Source of the DNA: an uncultured Pseudomonadales bacterium
Lineage (GTDB): Bacteria > Pseudomonadota > Gammaproteobacteria > Pseudomonadales > Azotimanducaceae
Assembly: GCA_937775265.1 (NCBI GenBank)
Contig: CALKBV010000007.1
Coordinates: forward strand, 186,001-250,000
Direction of reading: 5' to 3'
Length of the DNA stretch: 64,000 bases
The notes beneath the pieces were generated by a model. The model did no database searches, was not told where the DNA came from, and saw nothing but the letters and a program-made list of their open reading frames with translations. The position numbers were made by a program, and so were the translations under genes. Below, in pieces: positions 27,599 through 37,118 of this stretch. Numbering within the stretch: the first letter of the stretch is position 1; every line of letters starts with the position of its first letter.

Positions 27599-28297
27599 TT
27601 ACCCACCAAGACCGGAAACCACTTCGGGCAAGCTTGGCGGCTCAATGAGTTCACCGGATGCAATATGGATACTGCGTTCACAACGATCTGCAAGCCGGCT
27701 GTCATGAGTAACCAGGACCAGTGTTGTGCCGAACTCTGCGTTAAGCTCGAAGATCAGGTCAATAATATGCTGACCAGTCGTCGTATCCAGGTTTCCTGTG
27801 GGTTCGTCTGCAAACAGAATCTCGACAGAGGAAGCAAATGCGCGTGCAATTGCAACCCGCTGCTGTTCACCACCCGAGAGTTGGCGCGGGTAATGATTCA
27901 TCCTGTGACTCAGGCCAACTCTATCAAGTAGTTCATGTGCCTTGGCCTGGGCATCAGTATCTCCCTTTAGCTCTGAAGGCAGCATCACGTTTTCTATCGC
28001 GCTCAGGCTCGCCAACAACTGAAAAGACTGGAACACGAAACCCACCAGCTCGGAACGAACCTTTGCCCTTTGTTCCTCATTGAAGGAGGTGATCTCATAG
28101 TCTCCCAGTGTTATCGTGCCTCGACTTGGGGTATCCAGACCCGCCAACAGACTTAACAGGGTAGTTTTGCCAGAACCGGATGCTCCCACGATGGCAACCG
28201 ACTCGGATTTCTTGATTTCCAAATCGATCCCTTTCAATATGGTCAACTGCCCTTCCGAGGTACTGACTGATTTTCCGAGGTCTTGTGTTTTGATCAT
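27599..28297 (-). CDS. ybbA: ABC transporter ATP-binding protein YbbA
   Basis: About 232 residues. Walker A is [10 protein letters not shown], the Q-loop lies in FVFQSFQLL, the signature is [15 protein letters not shown], Walker B is [12 protein letters not shown] and the H-loop is [12 protein letters not shown]. This is the LolD/MacB-like ATPase type. The ATG at 28297 (MIKTQDLG) matches the family start; the open frame extends further up but overlaps tesA. It is divergent from tesA with the two starts overlapping by eight bases, and is followed by ybbP with almost no gap. Confidence 0.92.
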   Translation of the reverse strand: MIKTQDLGKSVSTSEGQLTILKGIDLEIKKSESVAIVGASGSGKTTLLSLLAGLDTPSRGTITLGDYEITSFNEEQRAKVRSELVGFVFQSFQLLASLSAIENVMLPSELKGDTDAQAKAHELLDRVGLSHRMNHYPRQLSGGEQQRVAIARAFASSVEILFADEPTGNLDTTTGQHIIDLIFELNAEFGTTLVLVTHDSRLADRCERSIHIASGELIEPPSLPEVVSGLGG

Positions 28298-28904
28298 TGC
28301 TCGCATCACTAAATTTATTGTCGCTCTGTATTGTTTCAGTGCCAGCCAACTCGTTCTCGCGGACACACTTCTTGTCTATGGAGACAGCATCAGTGCTGCC
28401 TACGGCATGGATCAGGAGCAAGGTTGGGTCAACCTGCTGGCCAACCGTGTTGCCATCGACCGCCCTCATTACACGGTCGTCAACGCCAGTGTATCTGGAG
28501 AGACTACGGGTGGCGGGGTCACAAGGTTACCGAAAAGCCTCGCCTTTCACCAACCGGATGTCCTCGTACTTGAACTTGGCGGCAATGATGGGCTTCGCGG
28601 GTATCCTATTTCCAACATTCGGGACAACCTGCAAATCATGATCCAGCAGGCAAAAGCCAGCGGCGCTCGGGTCCTGCTGATCGGTATGGTATTACCGCCT
28701 AACTATGGCCGTCGATACACTCTCGCCTTCGAAAAGGTCTTTTCCTCACTCGCAGAAGACCATTCTCTGCCGTTTGTACCCTTTCTGCTGGACGGCATCT
28801 CGACCGGTAGGGAGCTCGTTCAACGGGACGGAATTCATCCAACCGTCGAAGCCCAACCCAAACTTCTCGAGGATGTCTGGCCCTCCCTTGTACCGATACT
28901 CTAG
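28290..28904 (+). CDS. tesA: Arylesterase / acyl-CoA thioesterase I TesA
   Basis: A GDSL-family hydrolase of about 204 residues. Block I is VYGDSISAAYG with the catalytic Ser, block III is LGGNDGLRG, and block V is DGIHPTVEAQ with catalytic Asp and His. The N-terminus (ITKFIVALYCFSASQLVLA) is a signal peptide, so the protein is periplasmic as in E. coli. No ATG fits; TTG 28290 is the best start. It overlaps the 5' end of the divergent ybbA and shares its stop region (CTAG) with the convergent YgjP-like gene. Confidence 0.9.
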   Translation: MIIARITKFIVALYCFSASQLVLADTLLVYGDSISAAYGMDQEQGWVNLLANRVAIDRPHYTVVNASVSGETTGGGVTRLPKSLAFHQPDVLVLELGGNDGLRGYPISNIRDNLQIMIQQAKASGARVLLIGMVLPPNYGRRYTLAFEKVFSSLAEDHSLPFVPFLLDGISTGRELVQRDGIHPTVEAQPKLLEDVWPSLVPIL

Positions 28905-29671
28905 ACCGCCTGACCGAGTAGAACTTCCTGCTCTTTCCAGTCAGGCATCACTTCACTGAGCAGCGCATAGAAGCTAGCATTGTGGGCAAAATGCCTGAGA
29001 TGGCAAAGTTCGTGCGCTATCACGAAATCGATCTGCGGTAGGCCGGCTTTCATTAGCAGCAGGTTAAGACAGATTTCCCCGGTGGAAGAGCAACTCCCCC
29101 ACCTCGCCTTCATTTTACGTACCGTCACCCGAGATGGATTACCCCGGACTGAAAACAAACCGCCGATCACCTGTATTCTTTCAGGAAACAAAGCCTCCGC
29201 CTGCCTTCGGTACCAGTGAATAATTTGTTTCTCGACTGCTTCGGGCCTGGAAGGATTTGCGCATGAAACATAGATACTAGTATCGTCCGCTTCCACGACA
29301 TTGAAGCGACTCTTGGCCAGCACCAGCGGAACACGGCGGCCAAGATAACTAACCTCCCCTCCTGGCGTATAGATATTACGCGGTGCAGTTGTGCGACTTG
29401 CCAGCTCCGATTCCGCAGCGACAATCCAGTCAAATTTGCTGCCGAGAAACGAATGGATATCGCGCCAGGCGCAATTTGTCGGGACCCGAAGCTCAGGCAA
29501 AACACCTTTTTCCACATACAGGGCCATCGACTTCCTGCGACGCCGAATTACCCTGACATGAATCGCTATATGCAGCCGTTTTAGCTCGTAAAGATATTCT
29601 GAAGTTCGTCCACCGGTCTGGTGATCCACGCACGTTACCTCAGTGCCTCCCGCATAAAAGGCGCCGCTCAC
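28901..29671 (-). CDS. YgjP-type zinc metallopeptidase (DUF45)
   Basis: About 256 residues. The zinc site is HELCHLRHFAHN with the third His a few residues on, and KMKARWGSCSSTGEICLN is the DUF45 signature. N-terminal strands contain HVRVIRRRRKSMALYVEKG, typical of YgjP proteins. The start is GTG 29671; a start within the next 20 codons is equally possible. It is related to SprT/wss1-like minigluzincins but has no known substrate. It overlaps the tesA stop on the other strand by four bases. Confidence 0.85.
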   Translation of the reverse strand: MSGAFYAGGTEVTCVDHQTGGRTSEYLYELKRLHIAIHVRVIRRRRKSMALYVEKGVLPELRVPTNCAWRDIHSFLGSKFDWIVAAESELASRTTAPRNIYTPGGEVSYLGRRVPLVLAKSRFNVVEADDTSIYVSCANPSRPEAVEKQIIHWYRRQAEALFPERIQVIGGLFSVRGNPSRVTVRKMKARWGSCSSTGEICLNLLLMKAGLPQIDFVIAHELCHLRHFAHNASFYALLSEVMPDWKEQEVLLGQAV

Positions 29672-29703
29672 CGGGATCTAGACACAGGCAATGATCATCC
29701 TGT

Positions 29704-30030
29704 TTAGAGACTGCCCCCAAGACAGGGGGGAGACATAGGAGCCTCTCCATTTTTTTTACGCCACTCTTTTCCCGTGTAGGTATGAATTGCAAGCGCATGA
29801 ATATCGTTTGCCAGTTCATGACTAAGAATCCCGTTCACCCGCCTATGCCTGGCTATCAGAGGCAAAGCCTCAAAAGTCTCACTGACCAGGACTACCTTAA
29901 AATGAGATTCCGACCCGGCCGGGACGTTGTGGTTGCCGCTTTCATTAAGGACTTCCAGATGTTGCAGATCTAATGCGTCCGCAAGCTTCTGTATTATTCT
30001 TTCCTGAACTATTCCTTGCTGGTTCGTCAT
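29704..30030 (-). CDS. bolA: BolA family protein
   Basis: 108 residues. The class II KH-like fold is seen in LDLQHLEVLNESGNHNV, GSESHFKVVLVSETFE, LIARHRRVNGIL and IHALAIHTYTGKEW. The conserved C-terminal His and the loop His can bind a [2Fe-2S] cluster together with a monothiol glutaredoxin. A short poorly conserved tail (APMSPPCLGGSL) is extra. It lies six bases downstream of the cyclase gene's stop on the same strand, but a functional link is not evident. Confidence 0.92.
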   Translation of the reverse strand: MTNQQGIVQERIIQKLADALDLQHLEVLNESGNHNVPAGSESHFKVVLVSETFEALPLIARHRRVNGILSHELANDIHALAIHTYTGKEWRKKNGEAPMSPPCLGGSL

Positions 30031-30036
30031 ATCGCG

Positions 30037-32106
30037 CTAACCCTTCTCGGTCAGTCTATAAACACCGTCCCAATCAGCGTCCGGGGGATTATCGATAAAC
30101 ACCTGACACCTGGAGATGTAAGCCCGGGCGGGACCGTCGTCAGCAAAGATGTCAAGACACGCTGAAAACTCACTCTTCGCGCGCCCGAAGTCCCCTGCTT
30201 TGTAAAGCTCCAAACCCTTCGAAAATTGGTCGACGAGATCTGCATCAGCGCTGGTTGTCTGGTTCTTCCTGTTCAGTAACTGATAAACGGTAACCGGTTC
30301 ACTCTTTCCCACCACCGTTATTCTGTCTAACTCACGAACATCAATATCTGCCTCACAAGATCTATAGGTGAATTCGGAGATCATCATTCCTGACCCATAG
30401 GCTTTGTTAGCACCTTCCAGCCGCGAGGCCAGATTCACCGCATCACCCATGATGGTGTAGTTCATTCTTTGCTTGGACCCCATATTCCCCACCACCATAG
30501 TTCCTGTGTTCACACCCATTCTGACCACTAGAGGAGTAACGCTTTTCTGCACGGCCCTGGCCCTGAGGTCTACAAGTCTATCGTTCATTTCAATAGCGGC
30601 AAAACAGGCTCTCTTGGCATGATCAGCCTGACTCGTAGGCGCACCCCAAAAAGCCATAATAGAATCGCCCTCGAATTTATCTACTGTGCCTTCAGCCCTG
30701 AGGATGATGTCGCACATATCTGTCAGGTAGTCGTTCAACAATTGAACCAATTCTGTTGGCGTCAGGCGTTCTGATATTGAGGAGAAACCCTGGATATCAG
30801 AGAAAAAGGCAGTCATCTCGCGTTCTTCACCTCCCAACTGAATCTTCCTGGGGTCATCAACCAGGTTCTCAACCACCTTGGGCGAGAGATATTGCCCAAA
30901 CATCTCTCGAATCATCGTCTTCTGGCCCATTTCCGAGATGTAGAACCTCATGTTGATGACAAAGATAGAGAAGACCGAAGCTATCAACAGGTAACTCATG
31001 GAGAATACCACGCCAATACTGACATAGGTGTAGGTGGTGAACAGGACAAACGTCAGTAGGACGGCAACGCTGATACTGTTTCTGGGGAAAGGAGCCTGGA
31101 TCAGGCGAGAGCCAAGGAAGACGGCCAGCAGGAGGAACCCCAGCAACAATTCGACACCGAGTGAAGCTGCTTTTAATGGACCACCGCGTAGCAGGGTCGA
31201 AATCGAGTTCGCGATCACCTCGACGCCGAAGACATTCCCCACCGGCGTTTCAAACTCGTCATGGGCAACTTCCGCCACTTCACCAATCAACGCAATTTTC
31301 CCATGGACGAGATAGGCAAGATCCTCGAGTTCTTCCTCATCATCAACAAACAACAGGTCGGAGGCGGATATGCCAATAATTTCATGCAGGTTCGCAGTAC
31401 CTTCGGATTGGCCGCGCAGCAGCGGATAATCTATGTACATCTCATCAAACTGGTCGAGCTGAACTTCTATTTCCGGCCCAATACTGAGAATCCCGTCTGC
31501 GACCGCTGGCTCTTCCCCTAAATACATTGAGACGGCCTCTACTGCAAAAGGCCATGAGTCGAACAGCGTGACCAGCTCCTCATGTATACGCAGGCGAACA
31601 ATGCTCTCAGAAATTGCACTGTTCGGGCTTATGTTCGAGTAACCGTTGCGGGTTACATCATTGAACCTGTCGATAGCGGTATTGAGAGCCTTGTATTCCC
31701 TTCCCTCAATCTCGGCCTGGGAAACCATCAGAACACTACCTGCCTCAATGAGCGCGTCCTCGAGTGTCGGATCCTCTCCATAGGCACTGTTGAAGTCGAG
31801 CAGCATGTCGACAGCAACGACAGACGCTCCCATATCCTTCAACCTCAGGATAATCGTCGAGAGGTCTGTTCTACGAAGAGGGTACTTGTCGTACTCGGCG
31901 TAAAATTCTTCATCGGTGAATACGATGACGACATCTTCAGAAGGGCTGGTGAGAGAATCATCACCATAGTGGGTACGGAGAATCTGACGATATGAAAGCG
32001 TTTCGTCTTCGATAAGGGAGAAGGCCTCTCGATACTCCAGCAACATCGCCAGGAGAAAGAAAAAGACGACGCCAATCAGATCATAACGTTGTTGGTTAGG
32101 GCCCAT
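30037..32106 (-). CDS. CHASE2-domain adenylate/guanylate cyclase
   Basis: 689 residues. After an N-terminal membrane helix (LIGVVFFFLLAMLLEY), residues 30-310 form an extracytoplasmic CHASE2 sensor (DEEFYAEYDKYPLRR, VVAVDMLLDF, GKIALIGEVAEVAHDEF). Three membrane helices follow, then a linker containing MFGQYLSPKVVENLVDDP and a class III cyclase catalytic domain. That domain has AFFSDIQGFSSISE (metal Asp), GDSIMAFWGAP (second metal Asp) and GVNTGTMVVGNMGSKQRMNYTIMGD split across its core. A short helical, TPR-like tail ends the chain. It probably makes cAMP in response to an outside signal. The FecR protein gene lies just upstream on the same strand. Confidence 0.9.
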   Translation of the reverse strand: MGPNQQRYDLIGVVFFFLLAMLLEYREAFSLIEDETLSYRQILRTHYGDDSLTSPSEDVVIVFTDEEFYAEYDKYPLRRTDLSTIILRLKDMGASVVAVDMLLDFNSAYGEDPTLEDALIEAGSVLMVSQAEIEGREYKALNTAIDRFNDVTRNGYSNISPNSAISESIVRLRIHEELVTLFDSWPFAVEAVSMYLGEEPAVADGILSIGPEIEVQLDQFDEMYIDYPLLRGQSEGTANLHEIIGISASDLLFVDDEEELEDLAYLVHGKIALIGEVAEVAHDEFETPVGNVFGVEVIANSISTLLRGGPLKAASLGVELLLGFLLLAVFLGSRLIQAPFPRNSISVAVLLTFVLFTTYTYVSIGVVFSMSYLLIASVFSIFVINMRFYISEMGQKTMIREMFGQYLSPKVVENLVDDPRKIQLGGEEREMTAFFSDIQGFSSISERLTPTELVQLLNDYLTDMCDIILRAEGTVDKFEGDSIMAFWGAPTSQADHAKRACFAAIEMNDRLVDLRARAVQKSVTPLVVRMGVNTGTMVVGNMGSKQRMNYTIMGDAVNLASRLEGANKAYGSGMMISEFTYRSCEADIDVRELDRITVVGKSEPVTVYQLLNRKNQTTSADADLVDQFSKGLELYKAGDFGRAKSEFSACLDIFADDGPARAYISRCQVFIDNPPDADWDGVYRLTEKG

Positions 32107-32215
32107 TATTCCTGATCATCCAAGAAATCCCACAAGGGTCTTATAAAACACTTGTGGGATTTTACAAAAATTTAACGGCAGACCGACGATAACCGCCAGT
32201 CATCCGGAAGATAGA

Positions 32216-33157
32216 TTAGTAATCTTCTTCCAGCCCCGCATTATAAAGCCTCGCTTCACTTTCCCTGAGATTACTCAGTTTCAAAACCTGGTAGGACTGA
32301 ATCAGCAACGGTCGCATGTCATTGTCGTCTGGGTTCTGCTGAAAATACTCCCGATACGCATCCATCGCAGCAACATACAAACCCTGCTCTTCAAGGAGAT
32401 TCGTTTCGAGAAAAATATCGTCGCCAACCTGCTCCAGAATTGCATTCAGTTCATCTTCTTTGTCATTAGACATGACCTCGAATTTGCTCTCAGCCTTGGG
32501 TATGTAGACTGTACCGTCTTTATCGAAAACCTCCACCCGATAGGTATGCTCACCGACAGCGCTACTTACCACGTTGTAACGGATCATCTCTGAAGTTGAT
32601 TGCGCAGGCACATCAATCGGCATTGTGTTATCGATCACCAGTTTGTAAGAGAATTCAGGACAGGCATTCCTCCAGACAAGATCTGGGTGCCCGGCCGACA
32701 CTGTCACGCTTCGGATCGTGCGAACCTTGTTGTCACAGGCTTCCTCAGCTGAATTAACGCCCCGCCGCACAGTAGTGTAACGCTGCGCCTTGGCAAATTT
32801 GTTCATCAGGCTCTGAAACAGGCTTGTCTCTTCCTCTTGCGGCTCGGACAAGCTACCCGCAAGAACAATTACCTTAACACCATCAATCAGAATCTGGCTG
32901 CTTGAACCCAGCTCCTGGGACATGCCAGATATCTGGTTGATGAGCATCCCGGAACCGTCTTTGCCAGTTCTGAGGTGATACCCAGAAAACAGGTATTTTG
33001 TACGCCGCACCGGATCCCAATTGGTTCCATTTCGGCTGTATTCAACCTGTCCTTCAATCTGTACAAGTTTTGCGACCGGTGGCGCTTTCGCGAACACCTG
33101 AGTGCTAGTGATCAAAACCAGTAAGCTGACTAGAAAACCCAATTGTTTCGCTTTCAT
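32216..33157 (-). CDS. FecR-domain periplasmic protein
   Basis: 313 residues with a signal peptide ([19 protein letters not shown]). A FecR-like beta domain follows, from [23 protein letters not shown] to [16 protein letters not shown] and [17 protein letters not shown] second strand-rich part contains [20 protein letters not shown] and [14 protein letters not shown], Ig-like in pattern, and a helical C-terminal tail looks TPR-like ([20 protein letters not shown]). Proteins of this layout often accompany CHASE2 cyclases or kinases and may sense or bind cell-surface components. AGGAG lies nine bases before the ATG. Probably co-transcribed with the cyclase. Confidence 0.82.
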   Translation of the reverse strand: MKAKQLGFLVSLLVLITSTQVFAKAPPVAKLVQIEGQVEYSRNGTNWDPVRRTKYLFSGYHLRTGKDGSGMLINQISGMSQELGSSSQILIDGVKVIVLAGSLSEPQEEETSLFQSLMNKFAKAQRYTTVRRGVNSAEEACDNKVRTIRSVTVSAGHPDLVWRNACPEFSYKLVIDNTMPIDVPAQSTSEMIRYNVVSSAVGEHTYRVEVFDKDGTVYIPKAESKFEVMSNDKEDELNAILEQVGDDIFLETNLLEEQGLYVAAMDAYREYFQQNPDDNDMRPLLIQSYQVLKLSNLRESEARLYNAGLEEDY

Positions 33158-33508
33158 TGTATTTACTCCTGTTCATTACCCTTCAGTAATAAACAAATAA
33201 ACCATTTTCGATATTTAACTACAGGATTCCGAAAAAATTATCATAACCCAGTCGCGAATCCATGCTGCGCCACTTGTCGGCTATCCCTGCAACTTCAACC
33301 AAACCCGGCGTAGGCCCTCAGTGAAAGGATTAAATTATCCTCGACACCTGCTACGCATTATAACCAACCAGCTGCACCCATTTTGTGCACCACGTCACAT
33401 TCTCGGCCTTGAATTGTACGCCTTTTGTACGCACAGCCAAACTAAATAAGCCTAATGAGACACGCAGCTCCCCCGAGGATGTCTTGGATTTTCTCCACAA
33501 CGCCCTGC
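33158..33508. other. Intergenic region, about 350 bases
   Basis: It lies between the FecR-domain gene and the PP2C remnant, both on the minus strand. It holds the AGGAG site of the FecR gene near 33167-33171. I see no gene and no strong hairpin; short open frames on the plus strand here are not protein-like. Confidence 0.4.
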
Positions 33509-34060
33509 TCACTCAAACCAGTCCACAATACGTTCAAACAATCCTCCCCTGGACTCAATGGGATATGGCTTCGCGACATGGATGAGGATTACCGAGACGT
33601 TATCCCGGCCTCCATTTGCATTAGCCAACTCCACAAGATAATCCGCCAGTTCGGGTAGATTACGACTCAACTCAATGAACGCCTGCTCGATGTCCCGGTC
33701 CCGCACCATGTCGTAAAGGCCATCAGAACAAAACAGGTAGACATCATCCACCTGGGCCTCGTAGTGATGACACTCAACTTCCACATAGGGCGCCACGCCG
33801 AGTGCACGGGTCACTACATTTTTCTTATCCGATACCCGCGCTTCTCCCCTGGTCAATAGCCCTTTGTCTATCAGTTCCTGAACAAAGCTGTGGTCCTTGG
33901 TGACCTGCTTCAGAACATTATCGCGAAACCTGTAAACACGGGAGTCACCAATATGCGTAATAGACAACTTGTTGTCATAGAACAGGCTGGCCACGATCGT
34001 GGTACCCATCCCTTAGCATTGAGGTAGAGCCTGGGAAGTATGGAAAACGGCGTCATTCGC
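33509..34060 (-). pseudogene. PP2C-family Ser/Thr phosphatase remnant
   Basis: The open part (from ATG 34009) has the second half of a PP2C domain: GTTIVASLF, ITHIGDSRVYRFR, TKDHSFVQELIDKG, YLFCSDGLYDMV and GGRDNVSVILIHV. The frame continues upstream as ANDAVFHTSQALPQC, also family-like, but a TAA at 34013-34015 interrupts it. Further up, two more stops occur and the yaaA region begins. The first half of the domain, including the metal-binding RxxNED and ADGMGG motifs, is missing, so the product could not be active. In intact form it would reverse Ser/Thr phosphorylation. Confidence 0.82.
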
Positions 34061-34166
34061 CATCTGTCTACTTTCTTACGATATTTAGGCATCAGAGTTG
34101 ACATGTCCATTCCACCTTATCCTTAAATCTAGTATTCTTAACGACTTTCCAGTGCCAAGAAACTTA

Positions 34167-34934
34167 ATGCTAACCGTTATCTCGCCTGCCAAAACTCTGG
34201 ATTTTGATACGTCGCCTTCGACTTCAAAATACTCAGAGCCTGTTTTTACAAAACACACCAGTGCCCTCGTTGACGTGATGCGCAAAAAATCGTCTGCAGA
34301 GCTCAGCAAACTCATGGGTATTAGCCCTAAACTTGCAACGCTAAATGTCGAACGATTCCAGTCATTCAACCTGGGTTCGAAAACGACCAAACAGGCGCTT
34401 CTGGCATTCAAGGGTGATGTCTATATAGGACTGGAGGCCGAAACTTTTGGCGAAAGGGATTTTAATTTCGCACAGAAAAACCTGAGAATTCTTTCTGGCC
34501 TGTATGGCATCCTCAGACCTCTTGATATGATCAAACCTTACCGCTTGGAGATGGGGACTCGGCTGAAAACCAATAGCTGCAAAACACTTTATGAATTCTG
34601 GGGAGACGAGATTGGCGAGGCGCTAGGAAGAGAACTCTCTGCACACCGAAACAAAACGCTGTTAAACCTTGCGTCTATCGAATACTTCAAGGCTGTCTCA
34701 CCCAGCAAGCTACCAGGTAAGGTGATTACCCCTGTTTTCAAAGACTACAGTAAGGGGACTTACAAGGTACTTGGGTTCTTTGCGAAAAAGGCACGCGGGT
34801 CAATGACTAGTTTTATCGTGAAGAACCGGATCAGTAAGCCCGAAGATATCAAGGAATTCTCGGAAGACGGCTATCAGTACAACGAAACCTACTCAACAGA
34901 TGACCAGTGGGTATTTACCCGGAAGGCAAGCTAA
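34167..34934 (+). CDS. yaaA: Peroxide stress protein YaaA
   Basis: 255 residues of the YaaA/DUF328 family, which lowers free iron and protects DNA during hydrogen peroxide stress. The start MLTVISPAKTLDFDTSP and the motifs FKGDVYIGLEAETF, LRILSGLYGILRPLDMI, PYRLEMGTRL, NLASIEYFKAV and FFAKKARGSM are all typical. ATG 34167 is chosen because the family begins at this Met; an in-frame start at 34098 would add unrelated residues. It is divergent from the truncated PP2C gene. Confidence 0.92.
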   Translation: MLTVISPAKTLDFDTSPSTSKYSEPVFTKHTSALVDVMRKKSSAELSKLMGISPKLATLNVERFQSFNLGSKTTKQALLAFKGDVYIGLEAETFGERDFNFAQKNLRILSGLYGILRPLDMIKPYRLEMGTRLKTNSCKTLYEFWGDEIGEALGRELSAHRNKTLLNLASIEYFKAVSPSKLPGKVITPVFKDYSKGTYKVLGFFAKKARGSMTSFIVKNRISKPEDIKEFSEDGYQYNETYSTDDQWVFTRKAS

Positions 34935-35040
34935 CAAAGGATCACAGAGCTATCTTGAACCTCCTCCAGCGTCTGGCTAACAATCTATTTTGACTCATCA
35001 ACTGACTACCCAAAACTCTTCTAAAAGCTCTCAAATAAAA

Positions 35041-36006
35041 ATGGGCATCATCGTCAACCCATTTTCCGGGCGAGATGTTCGTCGGGTAGCTGCACGTGCC
35101 AGTACCAGCGACCACCATGAGAAGCAGCAACAGGTAACACGTCTGGTGCTTGGTGCTCTTTCTCAGGGTGTCGAGAAGCTCTATCTCGCGCACGAGCCGT
35201 TCAGAATCAATGAAAAGGCGGTAGAGAACCTGCCGGAAAGGGATCAAATCGAGATCCTGAGGTTTACCCTGACCCACTCAGCCAGGGACACAACCACCAT
35301 GGCCCAAATGATGTGGGACGAAGGTTGCCGGGTGTTCATTGTGCTCGGTGGAGACGGGACATCCCGAATCGTTGCCCGGAGTTTTCCTGACGCCATCATG
35401 CTGCCGCTATCCACCGGTACCAACAATGTCTTCCCTTATCGTCTTGAAGCGACCGTTGCGGGAATGGCCGCCGGCCTGGTTGCCGCAGGGAAAGTTCCAG
35501 CGGATCATTGCCGCAGGTGTAAACGCGTCCACATCAGGAAAAACGACGAGTCTGATATTGCGCTGATCGATGCAGTGCTGCTACGCAACGATTTCATGGG
35601 CAGCCTACTCCCATTTAGGCCTGAAGACCTGTCAACAATCGTATTGACGAGAGCGGAACCTGCCTCAATCGGTATATCCCCAATCGGGGGTTTTTTTGAA
35701 CCGACGGGTCACCACAATGACAACGGTGTCGTCGCGCAATGTGATCCGAATGCTACCCTTCGAGCAAACGTGCCGATCTCTCCCGGGTTGCATGCTGAGG
35801 TTGGCATTGATTCAGTTCGACCAATCGCGTTTGGGGAATCGGTTACTTTCGAGGGACCGGGAATTCTGGCCTTTGATGGTGACCGGAGTATCAAACTTGC
35901 AGACCGAGAAACCGCCATCGCCAATGTTCTGCGGGATGGTCCTTTTATCATTGAAGCTGAAAAAGTGATGGCGCTGGCCGCCGCCAGCAACCTGTTCCAG
36001 CTGTAA
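35041..36006 (+). CDS. ATP-NAD kinase-like (AcoX-type) protein
   Basis: About 321 residues. The nucleotide-kinase GGDGTSRIVA motif and LPLSTGTNNVFP are characteristic of the diacylglycerol kinase/NAD kinase superfamily, and MGIIVNPFSGRDVRR is the N-terminal strand. The C-terminal half with GIDSVRPIAFGESV and GILAFDGDRSIKL matches AcoX-like proteins, known from acetoin catabolism clusters. No aco genes are here, so the role is open. ATG 35041 fits the family start; a TTG at 34990 would add 17 residues of low complexity. It lies about 100 bases downstream of yaaA on the same strand. Confidence 0.78.
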   Translation: MGIIVNPFSGRDVRRVAARASTSDHHEKQQQVTRLVLGALSQGVEKLYLAHEPFRINEKAVENLPERDQIEILRFTLTHSARDTTTMAQMMWDEGCRVFIVLGGDGTSRIVARSFPDAIMLPLSTGTNNVFPYRLEATVAGMAAGLVAAGKVPADHCRRCKRVHIRKNDESDIALIDAVLLRNDFMGSLLPFRPEDLSTIVLTRAEPASIGISPIGGFFEPTGHHNDNGVVAQCDPNATLRANVPISPGLHAEVGIDSVRPIAFGESVTFEGPGILAFDGDRSIKLADRETAIANVLRDGPFIIEAEKVMALAAASNLFQL

Positions 36007-36105
36007 GCTAATAGCCAAACATTTTTGCACTGCCAAGCTCCGGTCAATCCGGTATCCTTGTCGACTGTAGATAAAAATGGCCCGTTCAAGAGGGTAATCA
36101 ATAAT

Positions 36106-37074
36106 ATGAGGTTTTTTCAGCTACTCTTAATACTTTTAGTGTTTGCGCCGCTTGTGCTGCAGGCAGAAGACAACACCACGATCAAACAGATGACCAAAAC
36201 CCTGGCCTGGCCTGACGGCACCCGCTATGTTGGCGGTGTCATGGAGGGCAAACGGAAAGGTAAGGGAACAATCTTCTGGCAGGATGGCACCCGTTTTGTA
36301 GGCCAGTTCGAAAACGACATGCGCAATGGACCCGGAACAATGATCCTTCCGGATGGAACGGTGTACACCGGGTTTTTCAAGGACGACGAGCTGGTTGATA
36401 CCGAACGCACTATCGCCGCCAGTGCAAAAGTCGCGGCAGAGCTGGGCAATGAAGCATCAGTCGCTGCGCTGCAGGGCACTGAACTTCCTATGGAAGCTGA
36501 CTCGCTGGTTGACACGCCGTCTGCCATCCTCATGCAGGTTGACGAAAATGACCTGCTCGAACCCGTCAGCGCGCCTGAACCAACTATTGTCCTGGATGAA
36601 GCACCAGAACCCGAAGAGAAAATCGTGGCAGCTGCCAAGACCACCCCGGAGTCAATCGCCGAACCTGAGCCAGGGCCCGAACCAAGCCAGGAAGAAAACT
36701 ATTACTCCAGCGATGTGACCGACATTACAGATTCGGTCAAGGCTGGGCTGATCGAGACCGTGGACCTATGGGCCGCAGCATGGTCTGATCAAAATGTTCC
36801 TCAGTACATCGCCAACTATTCCGAAGATTTCGCAGTCCCCGGCCGGCAGAGCAGACGAAACTGGGAAGCGCTCAGAAGAACAAGAATCAAGCGTCCCGGT
36901 CATATTGACCTGAATATCACGTATCAGCGATTTGAACTGGTTGACACTAACATCGTAGACGTCTTCTTTCGCCAGGCCTACCGTTCGAATACCTATAGCG
37001 ACCTGACTGACAAAGCCCTCAGGCTCCGCAAGGAAGGTACAGACTGGAAGGTCCTGATCGAACGTAGTCGATAG
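36106..37074 (+). CDS. Exported MORN-repeat protein with C-terminal NTF2-like domain
   Basis: About 322 residues. A signal peptide (MRFFQLLLILLVFAPLVLQA) is followed by three MORN repeats: WPDGTRYVGGVMEGKRKGKG, WQDGTRFVGQFENDMRNGPG and LPDGTVYTGFFKDDE. An acidic, Pro/Glu-rich linker of about 110 residues comes next. The last 110 residues (ETVDLWAAAWSDQNVPQYIA, GRQSRRNWEALRRTRI, LRKEGTDWKVLIERS) look like the NTF2-like domain often attached to periplasmic or L,D-transpeptidase-type proteins. It is likely a periplasmic envelope protein of unknown function. ATG 36106 is chosen for the signal peptide. Confidence 0.78.
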   Translation: MRFFQLLLILLVFAPLVLQAEDNTTIKQMTKTLAWPDGTRYVGGVMEGKRKGKGTIFWQDGTRFVGQFENDMRNGPGTMILPDGTVYTGFFKDDELVDTERTIAASAKVAAELGNEASVAALQGTELPMEADSLVDTPSAILMQVDENDLLEPVSAPEPTIVLDEAPEPEEKIVAAAKTTPESIAEPEPGPEPSQEENYYSSDVTDITDSVKAGLIETVDLWAAAWSDQNVPQYIANYSEDFAVPGRQSRRNWEALRRTRIKRPGHIDLNITYQRFELVDTNIVDVFFRQAYRSNTYSDLTDKALRLRKEGTDWKVLIERSR

Positions 37075-37118
37075 TCTTTGTAAGACTCCAGCACATTCAG
37101 CACAACTTAAGGAAAAAT

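Noticed and set aside
33385..33658. Plus-strand short frames in the 33.2-33.5 kb gap
   Set aside because: Short, overlapping each other and the PP2C remnant, with no ribosome binding site.
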